Assembly (NCBI GenBank): GCA_023247795.1
Contig: JAHFFT010000023.1
Location: 1-33,587 of the forward strand
Length of the DNA: 33,587 bases
Direction of reading: 5' to 3'
DNA from: Candidatus Omnitrophota bacterium
GTDB taxonomy: Bacteria > Omnitrophota > Gorgyraeia > Zapsychrales > JANLHA01
Positions 23,857-32,139 of this stretch are shown one piece after another. Under the pieces are notes generated by a model. That model was not told where the DNA came from. It did not search any database and was given only the letters and a program-made list of their open reading frames with translations. The position numbers and the translations under genes were made by a program. Every line of letters starts with the position of its first letter. Position 1 is the stretch's first letter.

Positions 23857-25236
23857 TTAACCCGAAACTTGATTTTTGCCTTCCTGTTTCGCTGTATATA
23901 AATGACTGTCCGCCCTTTGTATGAGGTGATATCGATTGGTGTCCGAAGTACATTCCGCCACACCAATACTGACACTGACGGGACATTTGGCAGACATCTC
24001 TGCAATGCTCTTTCGAATTTTCTCAGCAGTAACCCTGGCCTGGTCTAAATCTGTTTCAGGTAAAATGACCGCGAATTCATCCCCAGCATAACGACAAACC
24101 ACATCTGCTTCGCGAATATTCTGCTTAATAAGTTTGGCGATAGCTTTAAGCAACTTGTCTCCTTCCAGATGACCGAAACTATCATTGTAAATTTTAAATT
24201 TATCAACATCCATCATCAAAAAGGCGAGATTTCTACCATAGCGCTTGAAACGTGTCATTTCATAATCCAAAGTTTGAGTTAAATATCGATAGTTATAAAC
24301 ACCGGTTAAAGGATCTGTTATTGTCAAATATTTAAGTTCCCGATACAAATTGGCATTTTCGATGGCGATCCTCACCTGACGAACAATCATAAAAAGAATT
24401 CTTAAGTCCAGATCCGTAAAATGACCACTGTCTTTTCCTTTTTTATCGAAAACATTGATGATTCCTAATAAATGATCCTTCAATTCAATCGGAACACTTA
24501 AAAATGTCTCGCTTTGATAAACATGCCCGTCAATTTTAGGAGAGTCCTCATTACGGAAAGATCGATCACGATTTTTTGTTTTACGGTGCTGATCGATCAA
24601 GTGCTCAATATTGTCTCCCATCTTGAGAAAATCCTCTCCGATCTTTAATTCTTCAATGCCACGGTGACCTTTAATGCACAACTCATTTGAGTCATGGTCA
24701 ATGAACATAACCGAACAAGTCTGCGCTTCCAAGACTTCGCAAGTTTTCTCAACCACAAAATCGATCAACTTGTTCAAATCAAAGATACTGTGCAATCCCG
24801 CTTCAATACCCAAGACCTGCTCTAATTTCTTTTTCTCAGCCTTTAACTTTTCCTCGGCTAATGCGCGTTCGGTAACATCATTCCAGACCGAAACAAAACA
24901 AACGATCTGACCGTTATCATCATGCACGGGTGAGATCGTCTGGTCCGCATAATAAATATCGCCGTTTTTCCTTTTATTAGTCGTTGTCGCCCGGAAAACT
25001 TGTCCTGCTAGAATTGTCTCCCACAATTTTTTATAATAACTGGCGCCATGCTGCCCGGAACGAAGAATTCTGGGTGTTTGCCCCACGACTTCCTGACTAA
25101 GGTAACCCGTTGTCGTCTCAAAAGCGGGATTGACATATTCAATGATGCCCTTAGGATCAGTAATCATTACGTTATCCGCAATTCTTTTAAGGGCAGTTGA
25201 AAGTGTTTTGATCGTCTGTTCAGCATGGTAAAACAT
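23857..25236 (-). CDS. PAS-GAF-GGDEF diguanylate cyclase
   Basis: The enzyme makes cyclic di-GMP from two GTP. PAS is at about residues 15-125 (NVMITDPKGIIEYVNPAF, GQTPRILRSGQH, WNDVTER), GAF at 145-300, GGDEF at 305-459. The active-site motif is AGDEF (384-388) rather than GGDEF, a tolerated change, and the inhibitory site RxxD (READ, 375-378) is exactly five residues before it, so product inhibition is expected. DVDKFKIYNDSFGHLEGD carries the metal-binding Asp and GTP contacts. No EAL domain and no membrane helix. AAGGTGG precedes the ATG at 25236; an in-frame GTG nine bases upstream is less likely. The PAS and GAF match the neighbour at 22855-23835. Confidence 0.92.
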   Translation of the reverse strand: MFYHAEQTIKTLSTALKRIADNVMITDPKGIIEYVNPAFETTTGYLSQEVVGQTPRILRSGQHGASYYKKLWETILAGQVFRATTTNKRKNGDIYYADQTISPVHDDNGQIVCFVSVWNDVTERALAEEKLKAEKKKLEQVLGIEAGLHSIFDLNKLIDFVVEKTCEVLEAQTCSVMFIDHDSNELCIKGHRGIEELKIGEDFLKMGDNIEHLIDQHRKTKNRDRSFRNEDSPKIDGHVYQSETFLSVPIELKDHLLGIINVFDKKGKDSGHFTDLDLRILFMIVRQVRIAIENANLYRELKYLTITDPLTGVYNYRYLTQTLDYEMTRFKRYGRNLAFLMMDVDKFKIYNDSFGHLEGDKLLKAIAKLIKQNIREADVVCRYAGDEFAVILPETDLDQARVTAEKIRKSIAEMSAKCPVSVSIGVAECTSDTNRYHLIQRADSHLYTAKQEGKNQVSG

Positions 25237-25279
25237 ACCCACCACCTTGCTTAAATCTTTCTTCTTTCAAGTTGGGTTG

Positions 25280-25309
25280 CGCGGAGTTCTCAATATGAAG
25301 AACCCCGCG
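25280..25309 (-). terminator. Strong hairpin downstream of hsp20
   Basis: On the minus strand CGCGGGGTTCT pairs with AGAACTCCGCG (11 pairs, one G-U) around an 8-base loop, 18 bases after the hsp20 stop. No T run follows, so it may be a weak or Rho-assisted terminator, or a 3' stabilising stem, between hsp20 and the cyclase gene. Confidence 0.5.
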
Positions 25310-25326
25310 AAACACACCAAGATTTG

Positions 25327-25791
25327 TCATTTAATATCGACCTTAATTTGCTTTGATTTCGCGCCTTCTTTCTTAGGTAATGTGATCTCAAGGACGCCGT
25401 CCTTATAAACCGCGTTGACTTTAACAGCATCAACGCTGGATGGAAGACTAAAGGCACGGTGAAACGCCCCGTAATAGCGTTCGGAACGGATGAAATCTCT
25501 TTCCTTGATTTCCTTTTCCTCTTTTTTCTCTCCTTTAATGCTTAGAACATCATTTTCAAGATTGACCTCAATTTCCTCTTTTTTCATGCCGGGGAGATCC
25601 GCTTTGACCTTGATCTGGTCTTTTTCGTCCACGATATCGACGGTAGGAACCCATAAGGCATCTTCATTACTTACTTTCAGCGGACGTCGCAAACCAACAT
25701 CAAACAAATGATTCATCTCCCGTTGGAAATCCTCGAGATCTTCGAATAAATCCACTCCGCTTTCCCTGTTTTTCCTTGGAATGAGTTTCAT
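25327..25791 (-). CDS. Hsp20 / alpha-crystallin small heat shock protein
   Basis: This 154-residue holdase binds unfolding proteins in the cytoplasm. The N-terminal 45 residues are variable; the alpha-crystallin domain (about 45-140) shows WVPTVDIVDEKDQIKVKADLPGMKKEEIEVNLENDVLSIKG-like blocks, the ERYYGAFHRAFSLP strand and the conserved KDGVLEITLPKKE near residue 135. The short C-terminal tail ends KQIKVDI, whose I-x-V supplies the oligomer contact. Start confirmed by AGGAGG five bases before the ATG. It sits with DUF2934 and other stress-type small genes. Confidence 0.95.
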   Translation of the reverse strand: MKLIPRKNRESGVDLFEDLEDFQREMNHLFDVGLRRPLKVSNEDALWVPTVDIVDEKDQIKVKADLPGMKKEEIEVNLENDVLSIKGEKKEEKEIKERDFIRSERYYGAFHRAFSLPSSVDAVKVNAVYKDGVLEITLPKKEGAKSKQIKVDIK

Positions 25792-25838
25792 TTTGCGCCT
25801 CCTGTTTAATTAAAAATTGTTGCTTTAAAAAATCTCGC

Positions 25839-26075
25839 CTATTTGCCAGCAATCATTTCTGTTTCAACGATTTTCTCCGCTTCAAACCAGTCGTCCCACG
25901 CATGACCACTTTGGCAGCCCCTTTTCTCAAAGAGTTCATACGCCTTTTTCTCCACCTTTCGCGCGTAGACATCGGAATTTCCTGGCTTCTGCTTCTCAAC
26001 CTTACCTTGCGCTGATTTTTTATAACTCTTTTCTGTCAACTTCTCTACTCTGTTATTTGTCGTTGCGTTTCCCAT
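25839..26075 (-). CDS. DUF2934-family small protein
   Basis: The 78-residue protein has a basic, Lys-rich N-terminal half and a C-terminal DUF2934 motif: ARKVEKKAYELFEKRG then SGHAWDDWFEAEKIVETEM. The pattern of a helix ending in a Gly turn and a H-x-x-D-D-W-x-x-A-E helix is the hallmark of the family, whose function is unknown; members are often found near small heat shock and stress genes, as here next to hsp20. AAAGGAGA precedes the ATG. A small imperfect hairpin (TGCCTAAAGGCA) lies just upstream. Confidence 0.85.
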   Translation of the reverse strand: MGNATTNNRVEKLTEKSYKKSAQGKVEKQKPGNSDVYARKVEKKAYELFEKRGCQSGHAWDDWFEAEKIVETEMIAGK

Positions 26076-26133
26076 TTCAATTCTCCTTTCCTGGCCTGCC
26101 TTTAGGCAAATGACCTATTGATTGATTTTGTGC

Positions 26134-26319
26134 CTAACTCGAACATTTCCCTCCCATACACCTCATACAACAGGTGCCGTGCTTCTCTTTAGAAAGTTTC
26201 GAATTCTTACCATCCACTTCTCCCCGGTGACTCTTAAGGTAATCAAAATCCTGGATATTTTGCTTCTGTGTGAATATCCGCTCTTTGTTAGCATTTTTTC
26301 TCATTGGTTTTAATCTCAT
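26134..26319 (-). CDS. Small Cys-rich basic protein
   Basis: The 61-residue product is very basic at the N-terminus and ends with HGTCCMRCMGGKCSS, four Cys in ten residues, which could bind a metal. The start ATG has a good ribosome site (AAGGA, eight bases upstream). It lies between DUF2934 and the winged-helix gene on the same strand, in a stretch that would otherwise be a 290-base gap. No family is recognised. The coding call rests on the ribosome site, strand and Cys cluster. Confidence 0.5.
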   Translation of the reverse strand: MRLKPMRKNANKERIFTQKQNIQDFDYLKSHRGEVDGKNSKLSKEKHGTCCMRCMGGKCSS

Positions 26320-26367
26320 GACTTGTTCCTTTTTTTAATGACAATAAACATGTTTGTCTAAACCTTT

Positions 26368-26610
26368 TTATACGCATACACAACATTCTCCCAAAATTGA
26401 AGAAGACGCTTCTTTTGCTAAGACCAAAAATTTTTGACCGTCCCTGATAACACGCACATAATTATCACGAATAAGCCAGCCAAGACTCATATTGATGACC
26501 TCCATAGGTTCATCTAAATAGGACTTAATCTCAGCCATGCTCATTGGTCCTTTCTTTTCTTCCAGCAGATTCAGGATTTCTCCCGCAACAATTCCGATTT
26601 CAGTAATCAT
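26368..26610 (-). CDS. DUF2582-like winged-helix protein with Cys tail
   Basis: The 80-residue protein fits a small winged helix: IGIVAGEILNLLEEKKGPMSMAEIKSYLDEPMEVINMSLGWLIRDNYVRV, followed by a two-stranded wing (IRDGQKFLVLA). DUF2582 members have this length and the M-S-L-G-W-L block. The C-terminus ends GECCVCV, three Cys that are not expected in the fold and might bind a metal or respond to redox. The ribosome site AAAGGAGG is strong. The lone receiver gene lies 29 bases upstream. DNA binding is possible but the target is unknown. Confidence 0.78.
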   Translation of the reverse strand: MITEIGIVAGEILNLLEEKKGPMSMAEIKSYLDEPMEVINMSLGWLIRDNYVRVIRDGQKFLVLAKEASSSILGECCVCV

Positions 26611-26639
26611 TCCCCCCTCCTTTCTTTAGTCGTTCGACT

Positions 26640-27029
26640 TCACTCACCACTGGGTTTGATATCCACAAAACATTTATGGAGAAGCGGAACCAGCTCGCTA
26701 TCAATCTCAGCTTTGTTGATAAAAATAATGACTTTTTGGGCGATCAGATCATGCAATGAACTTTGTTTAAACATCGACATGGTAATAACCTGGCATTCAG
26801 GGACATGGTGTTTGATTTGCCGGGCTGTTTCTATACCATCGATACCGGGCAGACGAATATCAATGAGACTTACAGCGGGCTTTTCACTTCTGGCCACATC
26901 CACCCCTTCTTCTCCCGACCCTGCTTCTTTAATGTCCACATCCTTAAAGTTTCTTTGAACAAAGGATCGCACCATCTCCCGGAAATCTTTGTGATCGTCA
27001 ATAATGAGCATCGTTTTATTCAACATCAT
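26640..27029 (-). CDS. Stand-alone response regulator receiver domain
   Basis: The 129-residue protein is a single CheY-like receiver: acidic pair Asp11-Asp12, phospho-acceptor Asp57 in LIDIRLPG, Thr83 and Lys106 in the switch positions. There is no output domain. IDGIETARQIK and GSGEEGV match NarL/FixJ-type receivers. It may be a phosphate sink or act by protein contact, perhaps with the neighbouring winged-helix protein or with the kinase at 27794. Its start ATG has GAGGG upstream, and a second ATG follows immediately. A 154-base AT-rich gap separates it from the NarL-type regulator gene; it contains GGTAG-GA-CTACC at about 27109-27120. Confidence 0.88.
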   Translation of the reverse strand: MMLNKTMLIIDDHKDFREMVRSFVQRNFKDVDIKEAGSGEEGVDVARSEKPAVSLIDIRLPGIDGIETARQIKHHVPECQVITMSMFKQSSLHDLIAQKVIIFINKAEIDSELVPLLHKCFVDIKPSGE

Positions 27030-27183
27030 TTAACACCCTCACTTTCTAAATCATTTATACCAAACCGCAAAAAATAAATATATGGGCTCTGCTACACCAT
27101 AAATTAGGTAGGACTACCCATGAAGTGCTAAAATTTTTGGTTTGGATTAGATTAAAACAAACAAAGGATAAGGGATATTTGTC

Positions 27184-27825
27184 TTAGATAAGACCTTTCG
27201 CCAAAGCGTATTTGACGAGAGAGGCCGTGTCTTTAAGACCCAGTTTGTTGGTGAGATTAGCTCGATGGTGTTCGACGGTGCGGATGCTGATCTTAAGTTT
27301 TGAGGCGATATTTTTATTTGGCATGCTTTGGGCAATCATCGTGAAAATTTGCTTTTCACGTTTGGTAAGGATCTCTAAAGAAGGAACCGCCTCATCCAAA
27401 GATCGTAGTTCTCTATCAGCGAGTAGGGTGGCAACTGATGGAGAAATGTGTTTTTTACCTTTCAAAATGTTTTTTATCGCCGCAACAAGCTGTTCCGGCG
27501 CATCATCCTTAACCATATAACCAGAGGCTCCATGAGCCATCACCTCTTTAAAATGCGGATAATCTTTGAGCATGGAGAGGATGAGGATCTTGATTCCTCT
27601 AAACCTTCCGTTCAGTTCTTTAATCGCGGCTACCCCGTCCATCTCCGGCATCGAAATATCCATAACAACAAGATCGCATTTTTTATGAGTTAGAGTCTCC
27701 AAAAGTTCTAGTCCATTCTTTGCTTCGGCAACAACCATCAGCTCAGGGTCTTTATTGATCAATTCTTTTAGGCCGACCCGTACAAACGTGTGATCATCGG
27801 CAATGATGATCTTGCTTTTTGGCAT
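27184..27825 (-). CDS. NarL/LuxR-family response regulator
   Basis: The 213-residue protein has a receiver domain (acidic pair Asp10-Asp11, phospho-acceptor Asp56 in VMDISMP, Ser84, Lys106 in YMVKDD) and a C-terminal LuxR-type helix-turn-helix (about 148-210, LTKREKQIFTMIAQ, NKNIASKLKISIRTVEHHRANL). It overlaps the histidine kinase gene by 32 bases and has AAGGAG upstream of its ATG, so the two are a cognate pair. Family members activate or repress by dimer binding to DNA. The adjacent nitrate and copper genes make them plausible targets, but no site is established. Confidence 0.93.
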   Translation of the reverse strand: MPKSKIIIADDHTFVRVGLKELINKDPELMVVAEAKNGLELLETLTHKKCDLVVMDISMPEMDGVAAIKELNGRFRGIKILILSMLKDYPHFKEVMAHGASGYMVKDDAPEQLVAAIKNILKGKKHISPSVATLLADRELRSLDEAVPSLEILTKREKQIFTMIAQSMPNKNIASKLKISIRTVEHHRANLTNKLGLKDTASLVKYALAKGLI

Positions 27826-28912
27826 TTTGCTTCTCCTTAACCGTAACGCTTAAACGAATTTGGGTCCCCGCCCCAAGCGTGGATTTTATTTGCAAAACCC
27901 CTCCGGTCAATTTCGCTCGCTCCCTCATAATGGAAAGCCCTAAACTTTTATTAAATCTTCCTTGCTGTTTCAAATCAAATCCCTTTCCATCGTCTTTAAT
28001 GATCAACTGAACTTTTCCATCTTTATGTCGCAAAAAAATTTCGACATTTTTAGCGTCGGCGTGCTTCATAATATTGGTCAAGGCCTCTTGAATGATCCGG
28101 TAAATAATAATGTCTTTTGTCTCGAAATCAATGTTTTTTAAATTTCTGTGCTTAAACCTGATTGAAAAATTTTTCTCCAAACTGATGGATTGAACCAATT
28201 CCTTGACGGCCTTCGTCAAACCAACATATTTAAAATCCGGGGGAGCCAACTGATGAGATAAATTCCGGGCTTTTTCAATGATCTCGTTAATTTTAATTTT
28301 CAGACCGTCAGTGATCTGCTTAATTTCAGGGTATTTTTCTGTGAGGTCCGAGGTGTTGTTGACGATAAAAAGCTTTAAGGCAATAAGCAATTGGCCAAAA
28401 TCATCGTGGATTTCCTGAGCGATCCGTTTTTGCGCGCTTTCCTGAGCAACAATAATTTTTTGTGGCAAAATTTTCAATTCTTCTTCTAACTGTTTCCTCT
28501 CGGTAATTTCATAGCGGATCGCCACATATTGATGCGGTTTACCGGCGGCATTTAGAAAAGGAACGATCGTCGTATCAACCCAGTAAAGTGTTCCGTCCTT
28601 AGCCCTATTTTTAATTTCTCCGCGCCAAACTTTTCCCTGAGCGATTGTTCTCCACAGGTTACGAATGAATTCTTTAGGATGGTATCCTGAATTGATGATG
28701 CGATGATCTTGGCCTAAAAGTTCTTCTCGTGAATATTGGGAGATTTTACAAAACTTGTCGTTAACAAAGGTGATTTTGCCTTTTTGATCCGTAATGGCGA
28801 CAATGGCTGATTCATCCAAGGCAAATTTGATATCGTTGAGTTCTTTAAATGATTTCGCCAGCACCTCTTCGATTTCCCGGTGCTTTAATATGAGTTTTTC
28901 GATTTTATGCAT
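27794..28912 (-). CDS. PAS-containing sensor histidine kinase (NarX/DegS type)
   Basis: This 372-residue cytoplasmic kinase has a PAS domain at about residues 30-140 (IVAITDQKGKITFVNDKF, LLGQDHRIINSGYHP, WRTIAQGKVWRGEIKNRAKDG), resembling the NifL/Aer type that may bind flavin, a HisKA_3 dimerisation helix with phospho-acceptor His169 (EIHDDFGQ), and an HATPase_c domain with the N-box (IIQEALTNIMKHA) and DDGKGFD. No membrane helix is present, so the signal is internal, perhaps redox or oxygen. The ATG at 28912 has no ribosome site and lies eight bases after a promoter -10, suggesting a leaderless mRNA. Partner regulator overlaps at 27825. Confidence 0.93.
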   Translation of the reverse strand: MHKIEKLILKHREIEEVLAKSFKELNDIKFALDESAIVAITDQKGKITFVNDKFCKISQYSREELLGQDHRIINSGYHPKEFIRNLWRTIAQGKVWRGEIKNRAKDGTLYWVDTTIVPFLNAAGKPHQYVAIRYEITERKQLEEELKILPQKIIVAQESAQKRIAQEIHDDFGQLLIALKLFIVNNTSDLTEKYPEIKQITDGLKIKINEIIEKARNLSHQLAPPDFKYVGLTKAVKELVQSISLEKNFSIRFKHRNLKNIDFETKDIIIYRIIQEALTNIMKHADAKNVEIFLRHKDGKVQLIIKDDGKGFDLKQQGRFNKSLGLSIMRERAKLTGGVLQIKSTLGAGTQIRLSVTVKEKQNAKKQDHHCR

Positions 28913-28920
28913 ATTGGTTA

Positions 28921-28949
28921 ATTTTAATGAATCACATTAGCAATATCAA
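28921..28949 (-). promoter_or_regulatory. Promoter of the histidine kinase gene
   Basis: On the minus strand TTGATA (28944-28949) and TAAAAT (28921-28926) are separated by 17 bases. The kinase ATG begins eight bases after the -10, so transcription should start within about three bases of the start codon. Confidence 0.6.
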
Positions 28950-28959
28950 CCGTTTGTTT

Positions 28960-30243
28960 TTAATGTTGCTGAATCTCTGTTTCTTTCGATTCTTTTTTTT
29001 CTCCAACCGATTCCGCAACAGTTCCGCGCGGATTTTTATACCATCCGAGATTTTTTAATTCTTCATCCGTATCCCTTACTTTTAAAACCGTAAACATCCC
29101 TCCCATGCCTATGGGCCCAAACTGCCCCTCCCCGCCCATCATAGGTAAAGTATTTTCCGGACCCTTCATTTGCATATCAGCCATGTCGTCCATTCCGGTT
29201 TCTCCCATAGCCATATATCCGGGAACAAGCGTTCGCACTCTATCCTTAACATCATCTTGATTAACACCAATCATATTAGGAACCTCATGTCCCATCGCAT
29301 TCATCGGATGGTGTCGCCGGTGACAATGAAGCGCCCAATCGCCGGGAGCATCAGCAACAAATTCAATATCTCTTGTCTGCCCGGGGAAGATCGCCACTGT
29401 CGTATCCGGCCACTGAGCAGAAGCTGGGATATCGCCCCCATCGGTGGCTACGATATTGAAATGATAACCGTGCAAATGGATCGGATGCGATTCCTGTCCC
29501 ACATTCCCAAAACGGATCCTCACACGATCGCCCTTCTTAACAACCAAAGGCGCCGTCCCCGGAAAAGCGCGGCTGTTGAATGTAAAAATATTGAAATCCG
29601 TCATGACATTCGGATTTGGCGTGGCTGTTCCCGGATCAACATACCATTCATTAAGGAAGATCGCGAAATCCCGGTCAATCTTTGGACCGACGTCATTCTT
29701 GGGATGAATAATAAAAAATCCCATTGTCCCTAAACCCATCTGAACCATTTCATCGCCATGCGAATGATACATAAACGTCCCGTGCTGCTTGAGAGTAAAC
29801 TCATATTTAAAAGTCTCTCCTGGCTGAATACCTTTTTGAGTTAAACCGGAAACCCCGTCCATCCCATTAGGCACTAACACCCCATGCCAGTGAACAGCAG
29901 TCTGCTCAGGCAATTTGTTAGTGACAAAGATTCTGACCCGATCACCCTCGACAGCTTCAATAGTCGGGCCCGGTGTCTGGCCGTTATAACACCAGGCATT
30001 GATAACCATTCCCGGAGCGATTTCATGTTTGCACGCCTCGACAGTTAAATGAAAAACTTTCACTCCGTCTTCGGCTGATGTCCAAGACAACGTGCTTCCA
30101 TTGGGTGTTATCACCGGATTATAGGAAAGCTGCTGTTGAGACGTTTTTGTTGAATGAATTTCACTACGGAGGGTCGCTGGACTCAAAACAAAACCAAAGG
30201 TCATCGAGAAAAGGGAAATAAATATCTTGAAATAAACTTTCAT
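28960..30243 (-). CDS. Two-domain multicopper oxidase with Met-rich tail
   Basis: The 427-residue exported protein (signal peptide about 1-26) oxidises a substrate, possibly Cu(I), while reducing oxygen. Copper ligands are HWHG (His118, His120), HSH (His160, His162), HPIHLHG (His253, His256, His258) and HCHRRHH (His306, Cys307, His308, His312) with axial Met317. The first and last copper motifs are only about 190 residues apart, so there are two cupredoxin domains, with the type 1 copper in the second, unlike the three-domain CueO. The tail (345-385) has MDDMADMQM and PMMGG groups. It overlaps TolC by four bases (ATGA) and is the last gene of the second copper cluster. Confidence 0.92.
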   Translation of the reverse strand: MKVYFKIFISLFSMTFGFVLSPATLRSEIHSTKTSQQQLSYNPVITPNGSTLSWTSAEDGVKVFHLTVEACKHEIAPGMVINAWCYNGQTPGPTIEAVEGDRVRIFVTNKLPEQTAVHWHGVLVPNGMDGVSGLTQKGIQPGETFKYEFTLKQHGTFMYHSHGDEMVQMGLGTMGFFIIHPKNDVGPKIDRDFAIFLNEWYVDPGTATPNPNVMTDFNIFTFNSRAFPGTAPLVVKKGDRVRIRFGNVGQESHPIHLHGYHFNIVATDGGDIPASAQWPDTTVAIFPGQTRDIEFVADAPGDWALHCHRRHHPMNAMGHEVPNMIGVNQDDVKDRVRTLVPGYMAMGETGMDDMADMQMKGPENTLPMMGGEGQFGPIGMGGMFTVLKVRDTDEELKNLGWYKNPRGTVAESVGEKKESKETEIQQH

Positions 30244-31673
30244 TTTTGCCCTCCATGGCGATGGTTATGCTCCATCACTGGTTCTACAAATTCTTTTATT
30301 GCCTTAACTTTGGATTCTTTAGATGGAAGCGTAACACCAACGGCGTGTTCAAGCTCGCTTCTTGCTATCCAATAATCGCGCAAAGTGACAATATAATCAT
30401 GCTCGGTATTAATCTCTTCCTGCTTAGCTCGAAGCAAATCATAAACTCCTTTGAGCATATAGTTGTAGTGATATAGCGTTTGCTTTAAAATTTCCTGACG
30501 AACAGGTATGGCTTCGTGATATGTCTCCGTCATAGCTTTATTAGAAATAAGTTGTTGGTACGCTAAACGAACCTCTAAACGTATTTGGGCCTCCAGTGCC
30601 TCCAACTGTTTTTTCCCGGCTTCGATTTGGGAATTAGCGCGTAGTCGATCCGCTTGCTTATAATCAAAAATCGGTACTTCAGCTTCAAAAATCGGCCCTT
30701 TGAGCCGCTCGCCATCCGTTTCCTTTTCCCAATTGAATCCTCCTTCTACCGAAGGAATAGCGCCAAAACGCGCCATGGATAAAAATTGTTCAAAGGCTTT
30801 AATTTCCTGACGCTTCATCGCCAACTCGATGCGGTTATCGACAGCTTTTTCTTCCAATTCACTTAAAGAAAATTCCTCCGATGGTAGATCAGGTAAATTT
30901 TCTTGCGATGACCATTCGAGTTCACTATTTGTCAGTCCCAAAAGATTGCGCAGTTGCTGAGCAGCAACATTGGCTTCAAGTTCGCTACGCTCCAAGTCGG
31001 TTTTAGCTTGATAATAGATTCCTTTTTCTTGTTCCAAATCCAAAGCATTAATATTTCCCGCTTCTTTCTGGCGCTGTGCTAATTCTAACGCCGCCTCTTC
31101 GGCTTTAAAATGATCCTGCCGTATCGAAAGCATCTGGACACTGGCCTGCCAATGATAAAATCCAACCCGTACTTCCTTTATAAAATCAACAATTGTTTTG
31201 GCCAACTCATATTCAGCCCGTTTAAACTGCGTCTTGGCTAATCTCTTACGCAACGGCCACAATAATAAATCCATCACATCTCCTTTAACCTCAAACTCCG
31301 TATTCGTTTTACTGTCCTCTCCATTAGATTTTCGAATGAACCCAGCAAACTTAGGATTATGCAACAATCCTGCCTGAATCATGTCAGCTTGCGATATTCC
31401 AAGTCCGCTCATAGCGGCTTTGACTGACGGATTATTTAAAAGGGCAATTCTCTCGGCCCCCTCAACTGTCAGTGGCTCATTAAGAATGACCTTGATCTCA
31501 TTTTGGATAGCTGTTTCCGATATGTTCTGATTTAAATCCGTTTCTATTCCGATTTGCGTTTTTACGATGTGGCCTACATTTTTCAAACTATTTTTCGTGG
31601 ACGCAAAAGCGGCTGAAGAAAAAACGATTATGATGCCGGTCCCTATGACCATCGGTAGAATTATTTTTCTCAT
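30240..31673 (-). CDS. TolC/CzcC-family outer membrane efflux protein
   Basis: The 477-residue protein has a signal peptide (MRKIILPMVIGTGIIIVFSSAAFA) and two tandem OEP repeats of long amphipathic helices (about 70-265 and 270-455), starting with NPSVKAAMSGLGISQADMIQAGLLHNP, the typical first repeat. Such trimers form the outer membrane channel of tripartite pumps. No CusA/CzcA pump or CusB adaptor gene lies beside it, so it either serves a pump encoded elsewhere or a different exporter. It is 19 bases after the DUF2231 gene and overlaps the multicopper oxidase gene by four bases. The C-terminus is His-rich (HNHRHGGQ). Confidence 0.93.
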   Translation of the reverse strand: MRKIILPMVIGTGIIIVFSSAAFASTKNSLKNVGHIVKTQIGIETDLNQNISETAIQNEIKVILNEPLTVEGAERIALLNNPSVKAAMSGLGISQADMIQAGLLHNPKFAGFIRKSNGEDSKTNTEFEVKGDVMDLLLWPLRKRLAKTQFKRAEYELAKTIVDFIKEVRVGFYHWQASVQMLSIRQDHFKAEEAALELAQRQKEAGNINALDLEQEKGIYYQAKTDLERSELEANVAAQQLRNLLGLTNSELEWSSQENLPDLPSEEFSLSELEEKAVDNRIELAMKRQEIKAFEQFLSMARFGAIPSVEGGFNWEKETDGERLKGPIFEAEVPIFDYKQADRLRANSQIEAGKKQLEALEAQIRLEVRLAYQQLISNKAMTETYHEAIPVRQEILKQTLYHYNYMLKGVYDLLRAKQEEINTEHDYIVTLRDYWIARSELEHAVGVTLPSKESKVKAIKEFVEPVMEHNHRHGGQK

Positions 31674-31692
31674 CGATTTTACCTTCCTTAAT

Positions 31693-32130
31693 TTATTCTT
31701 CCATTCCTACACCGTATTCATAAACCATCCTTCCCCCATTATGCCCGGCCACTGTTACCAAAGTCACAATGACCAGAAGAAAAGCTAAAAACACTACTCT
31801 AAATATCTTTCGATTTTGCCTATTGACTATCCAAAAAATCGGCAAACTTATCAACGATGTCCACATCGTCAACAGACCAAAATTCTTATGAACGGTCAAC
31901 ACTGGATGGTTTAAATGGAGATGTGTCGCCTCTTGCAAACCGGTTAGAACAACAAATGGCGTTATTGTGGTTGCTAAAATGTACATATCTAAAGCTGTCC
32001 GATGAAGCCGCTCTTTCTTTAAAATCAGACTAAGCAGCTCCATTCCCATAGCGCCGATAAACAGCGCTATGGGAAAATGGACCATCTTGGGATGCAACAG
32101 ATGAACATGGAAATGGTTTAGAGAATCCAT
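31693..32130 (-). CDS. DUF2231-like four-helix membrane protein
   Basis: The 145-residue protein has four hydrophobic helices and the DUF2231 pattern: LLHPKMVHFPIALFIGAM at the N-terminus, TGLQEATHLHLNHPVLTVHKNFG in the middle, and AGHNGGRMVYEYGVG at the C-terminus. Several His lie near membrane faces (HFHVHLLHP, VHKN, GHNGG), which could bind heme or copper; bound ligand is not known for the family. It lies nine bases after the YHS gene and 19 bases before TolC, inside the second copper cluster. Confidence 0.87.
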   Translation of the reverse strand: MDSLNHFHVHLLHPKMVHFPIALFIGAMGMELLSLILKKERLHRTALDMYILATTITPFVVLTGLQEATHLHLNHPVLTVHKNFGLLTMWTSLISLPIFWIVNRQNRKIFRVVFLAFLLVIVTLVTVAGHNGGRMVYEYGVGMEE

Positions 32131-32139
32131 AGATTTCCT

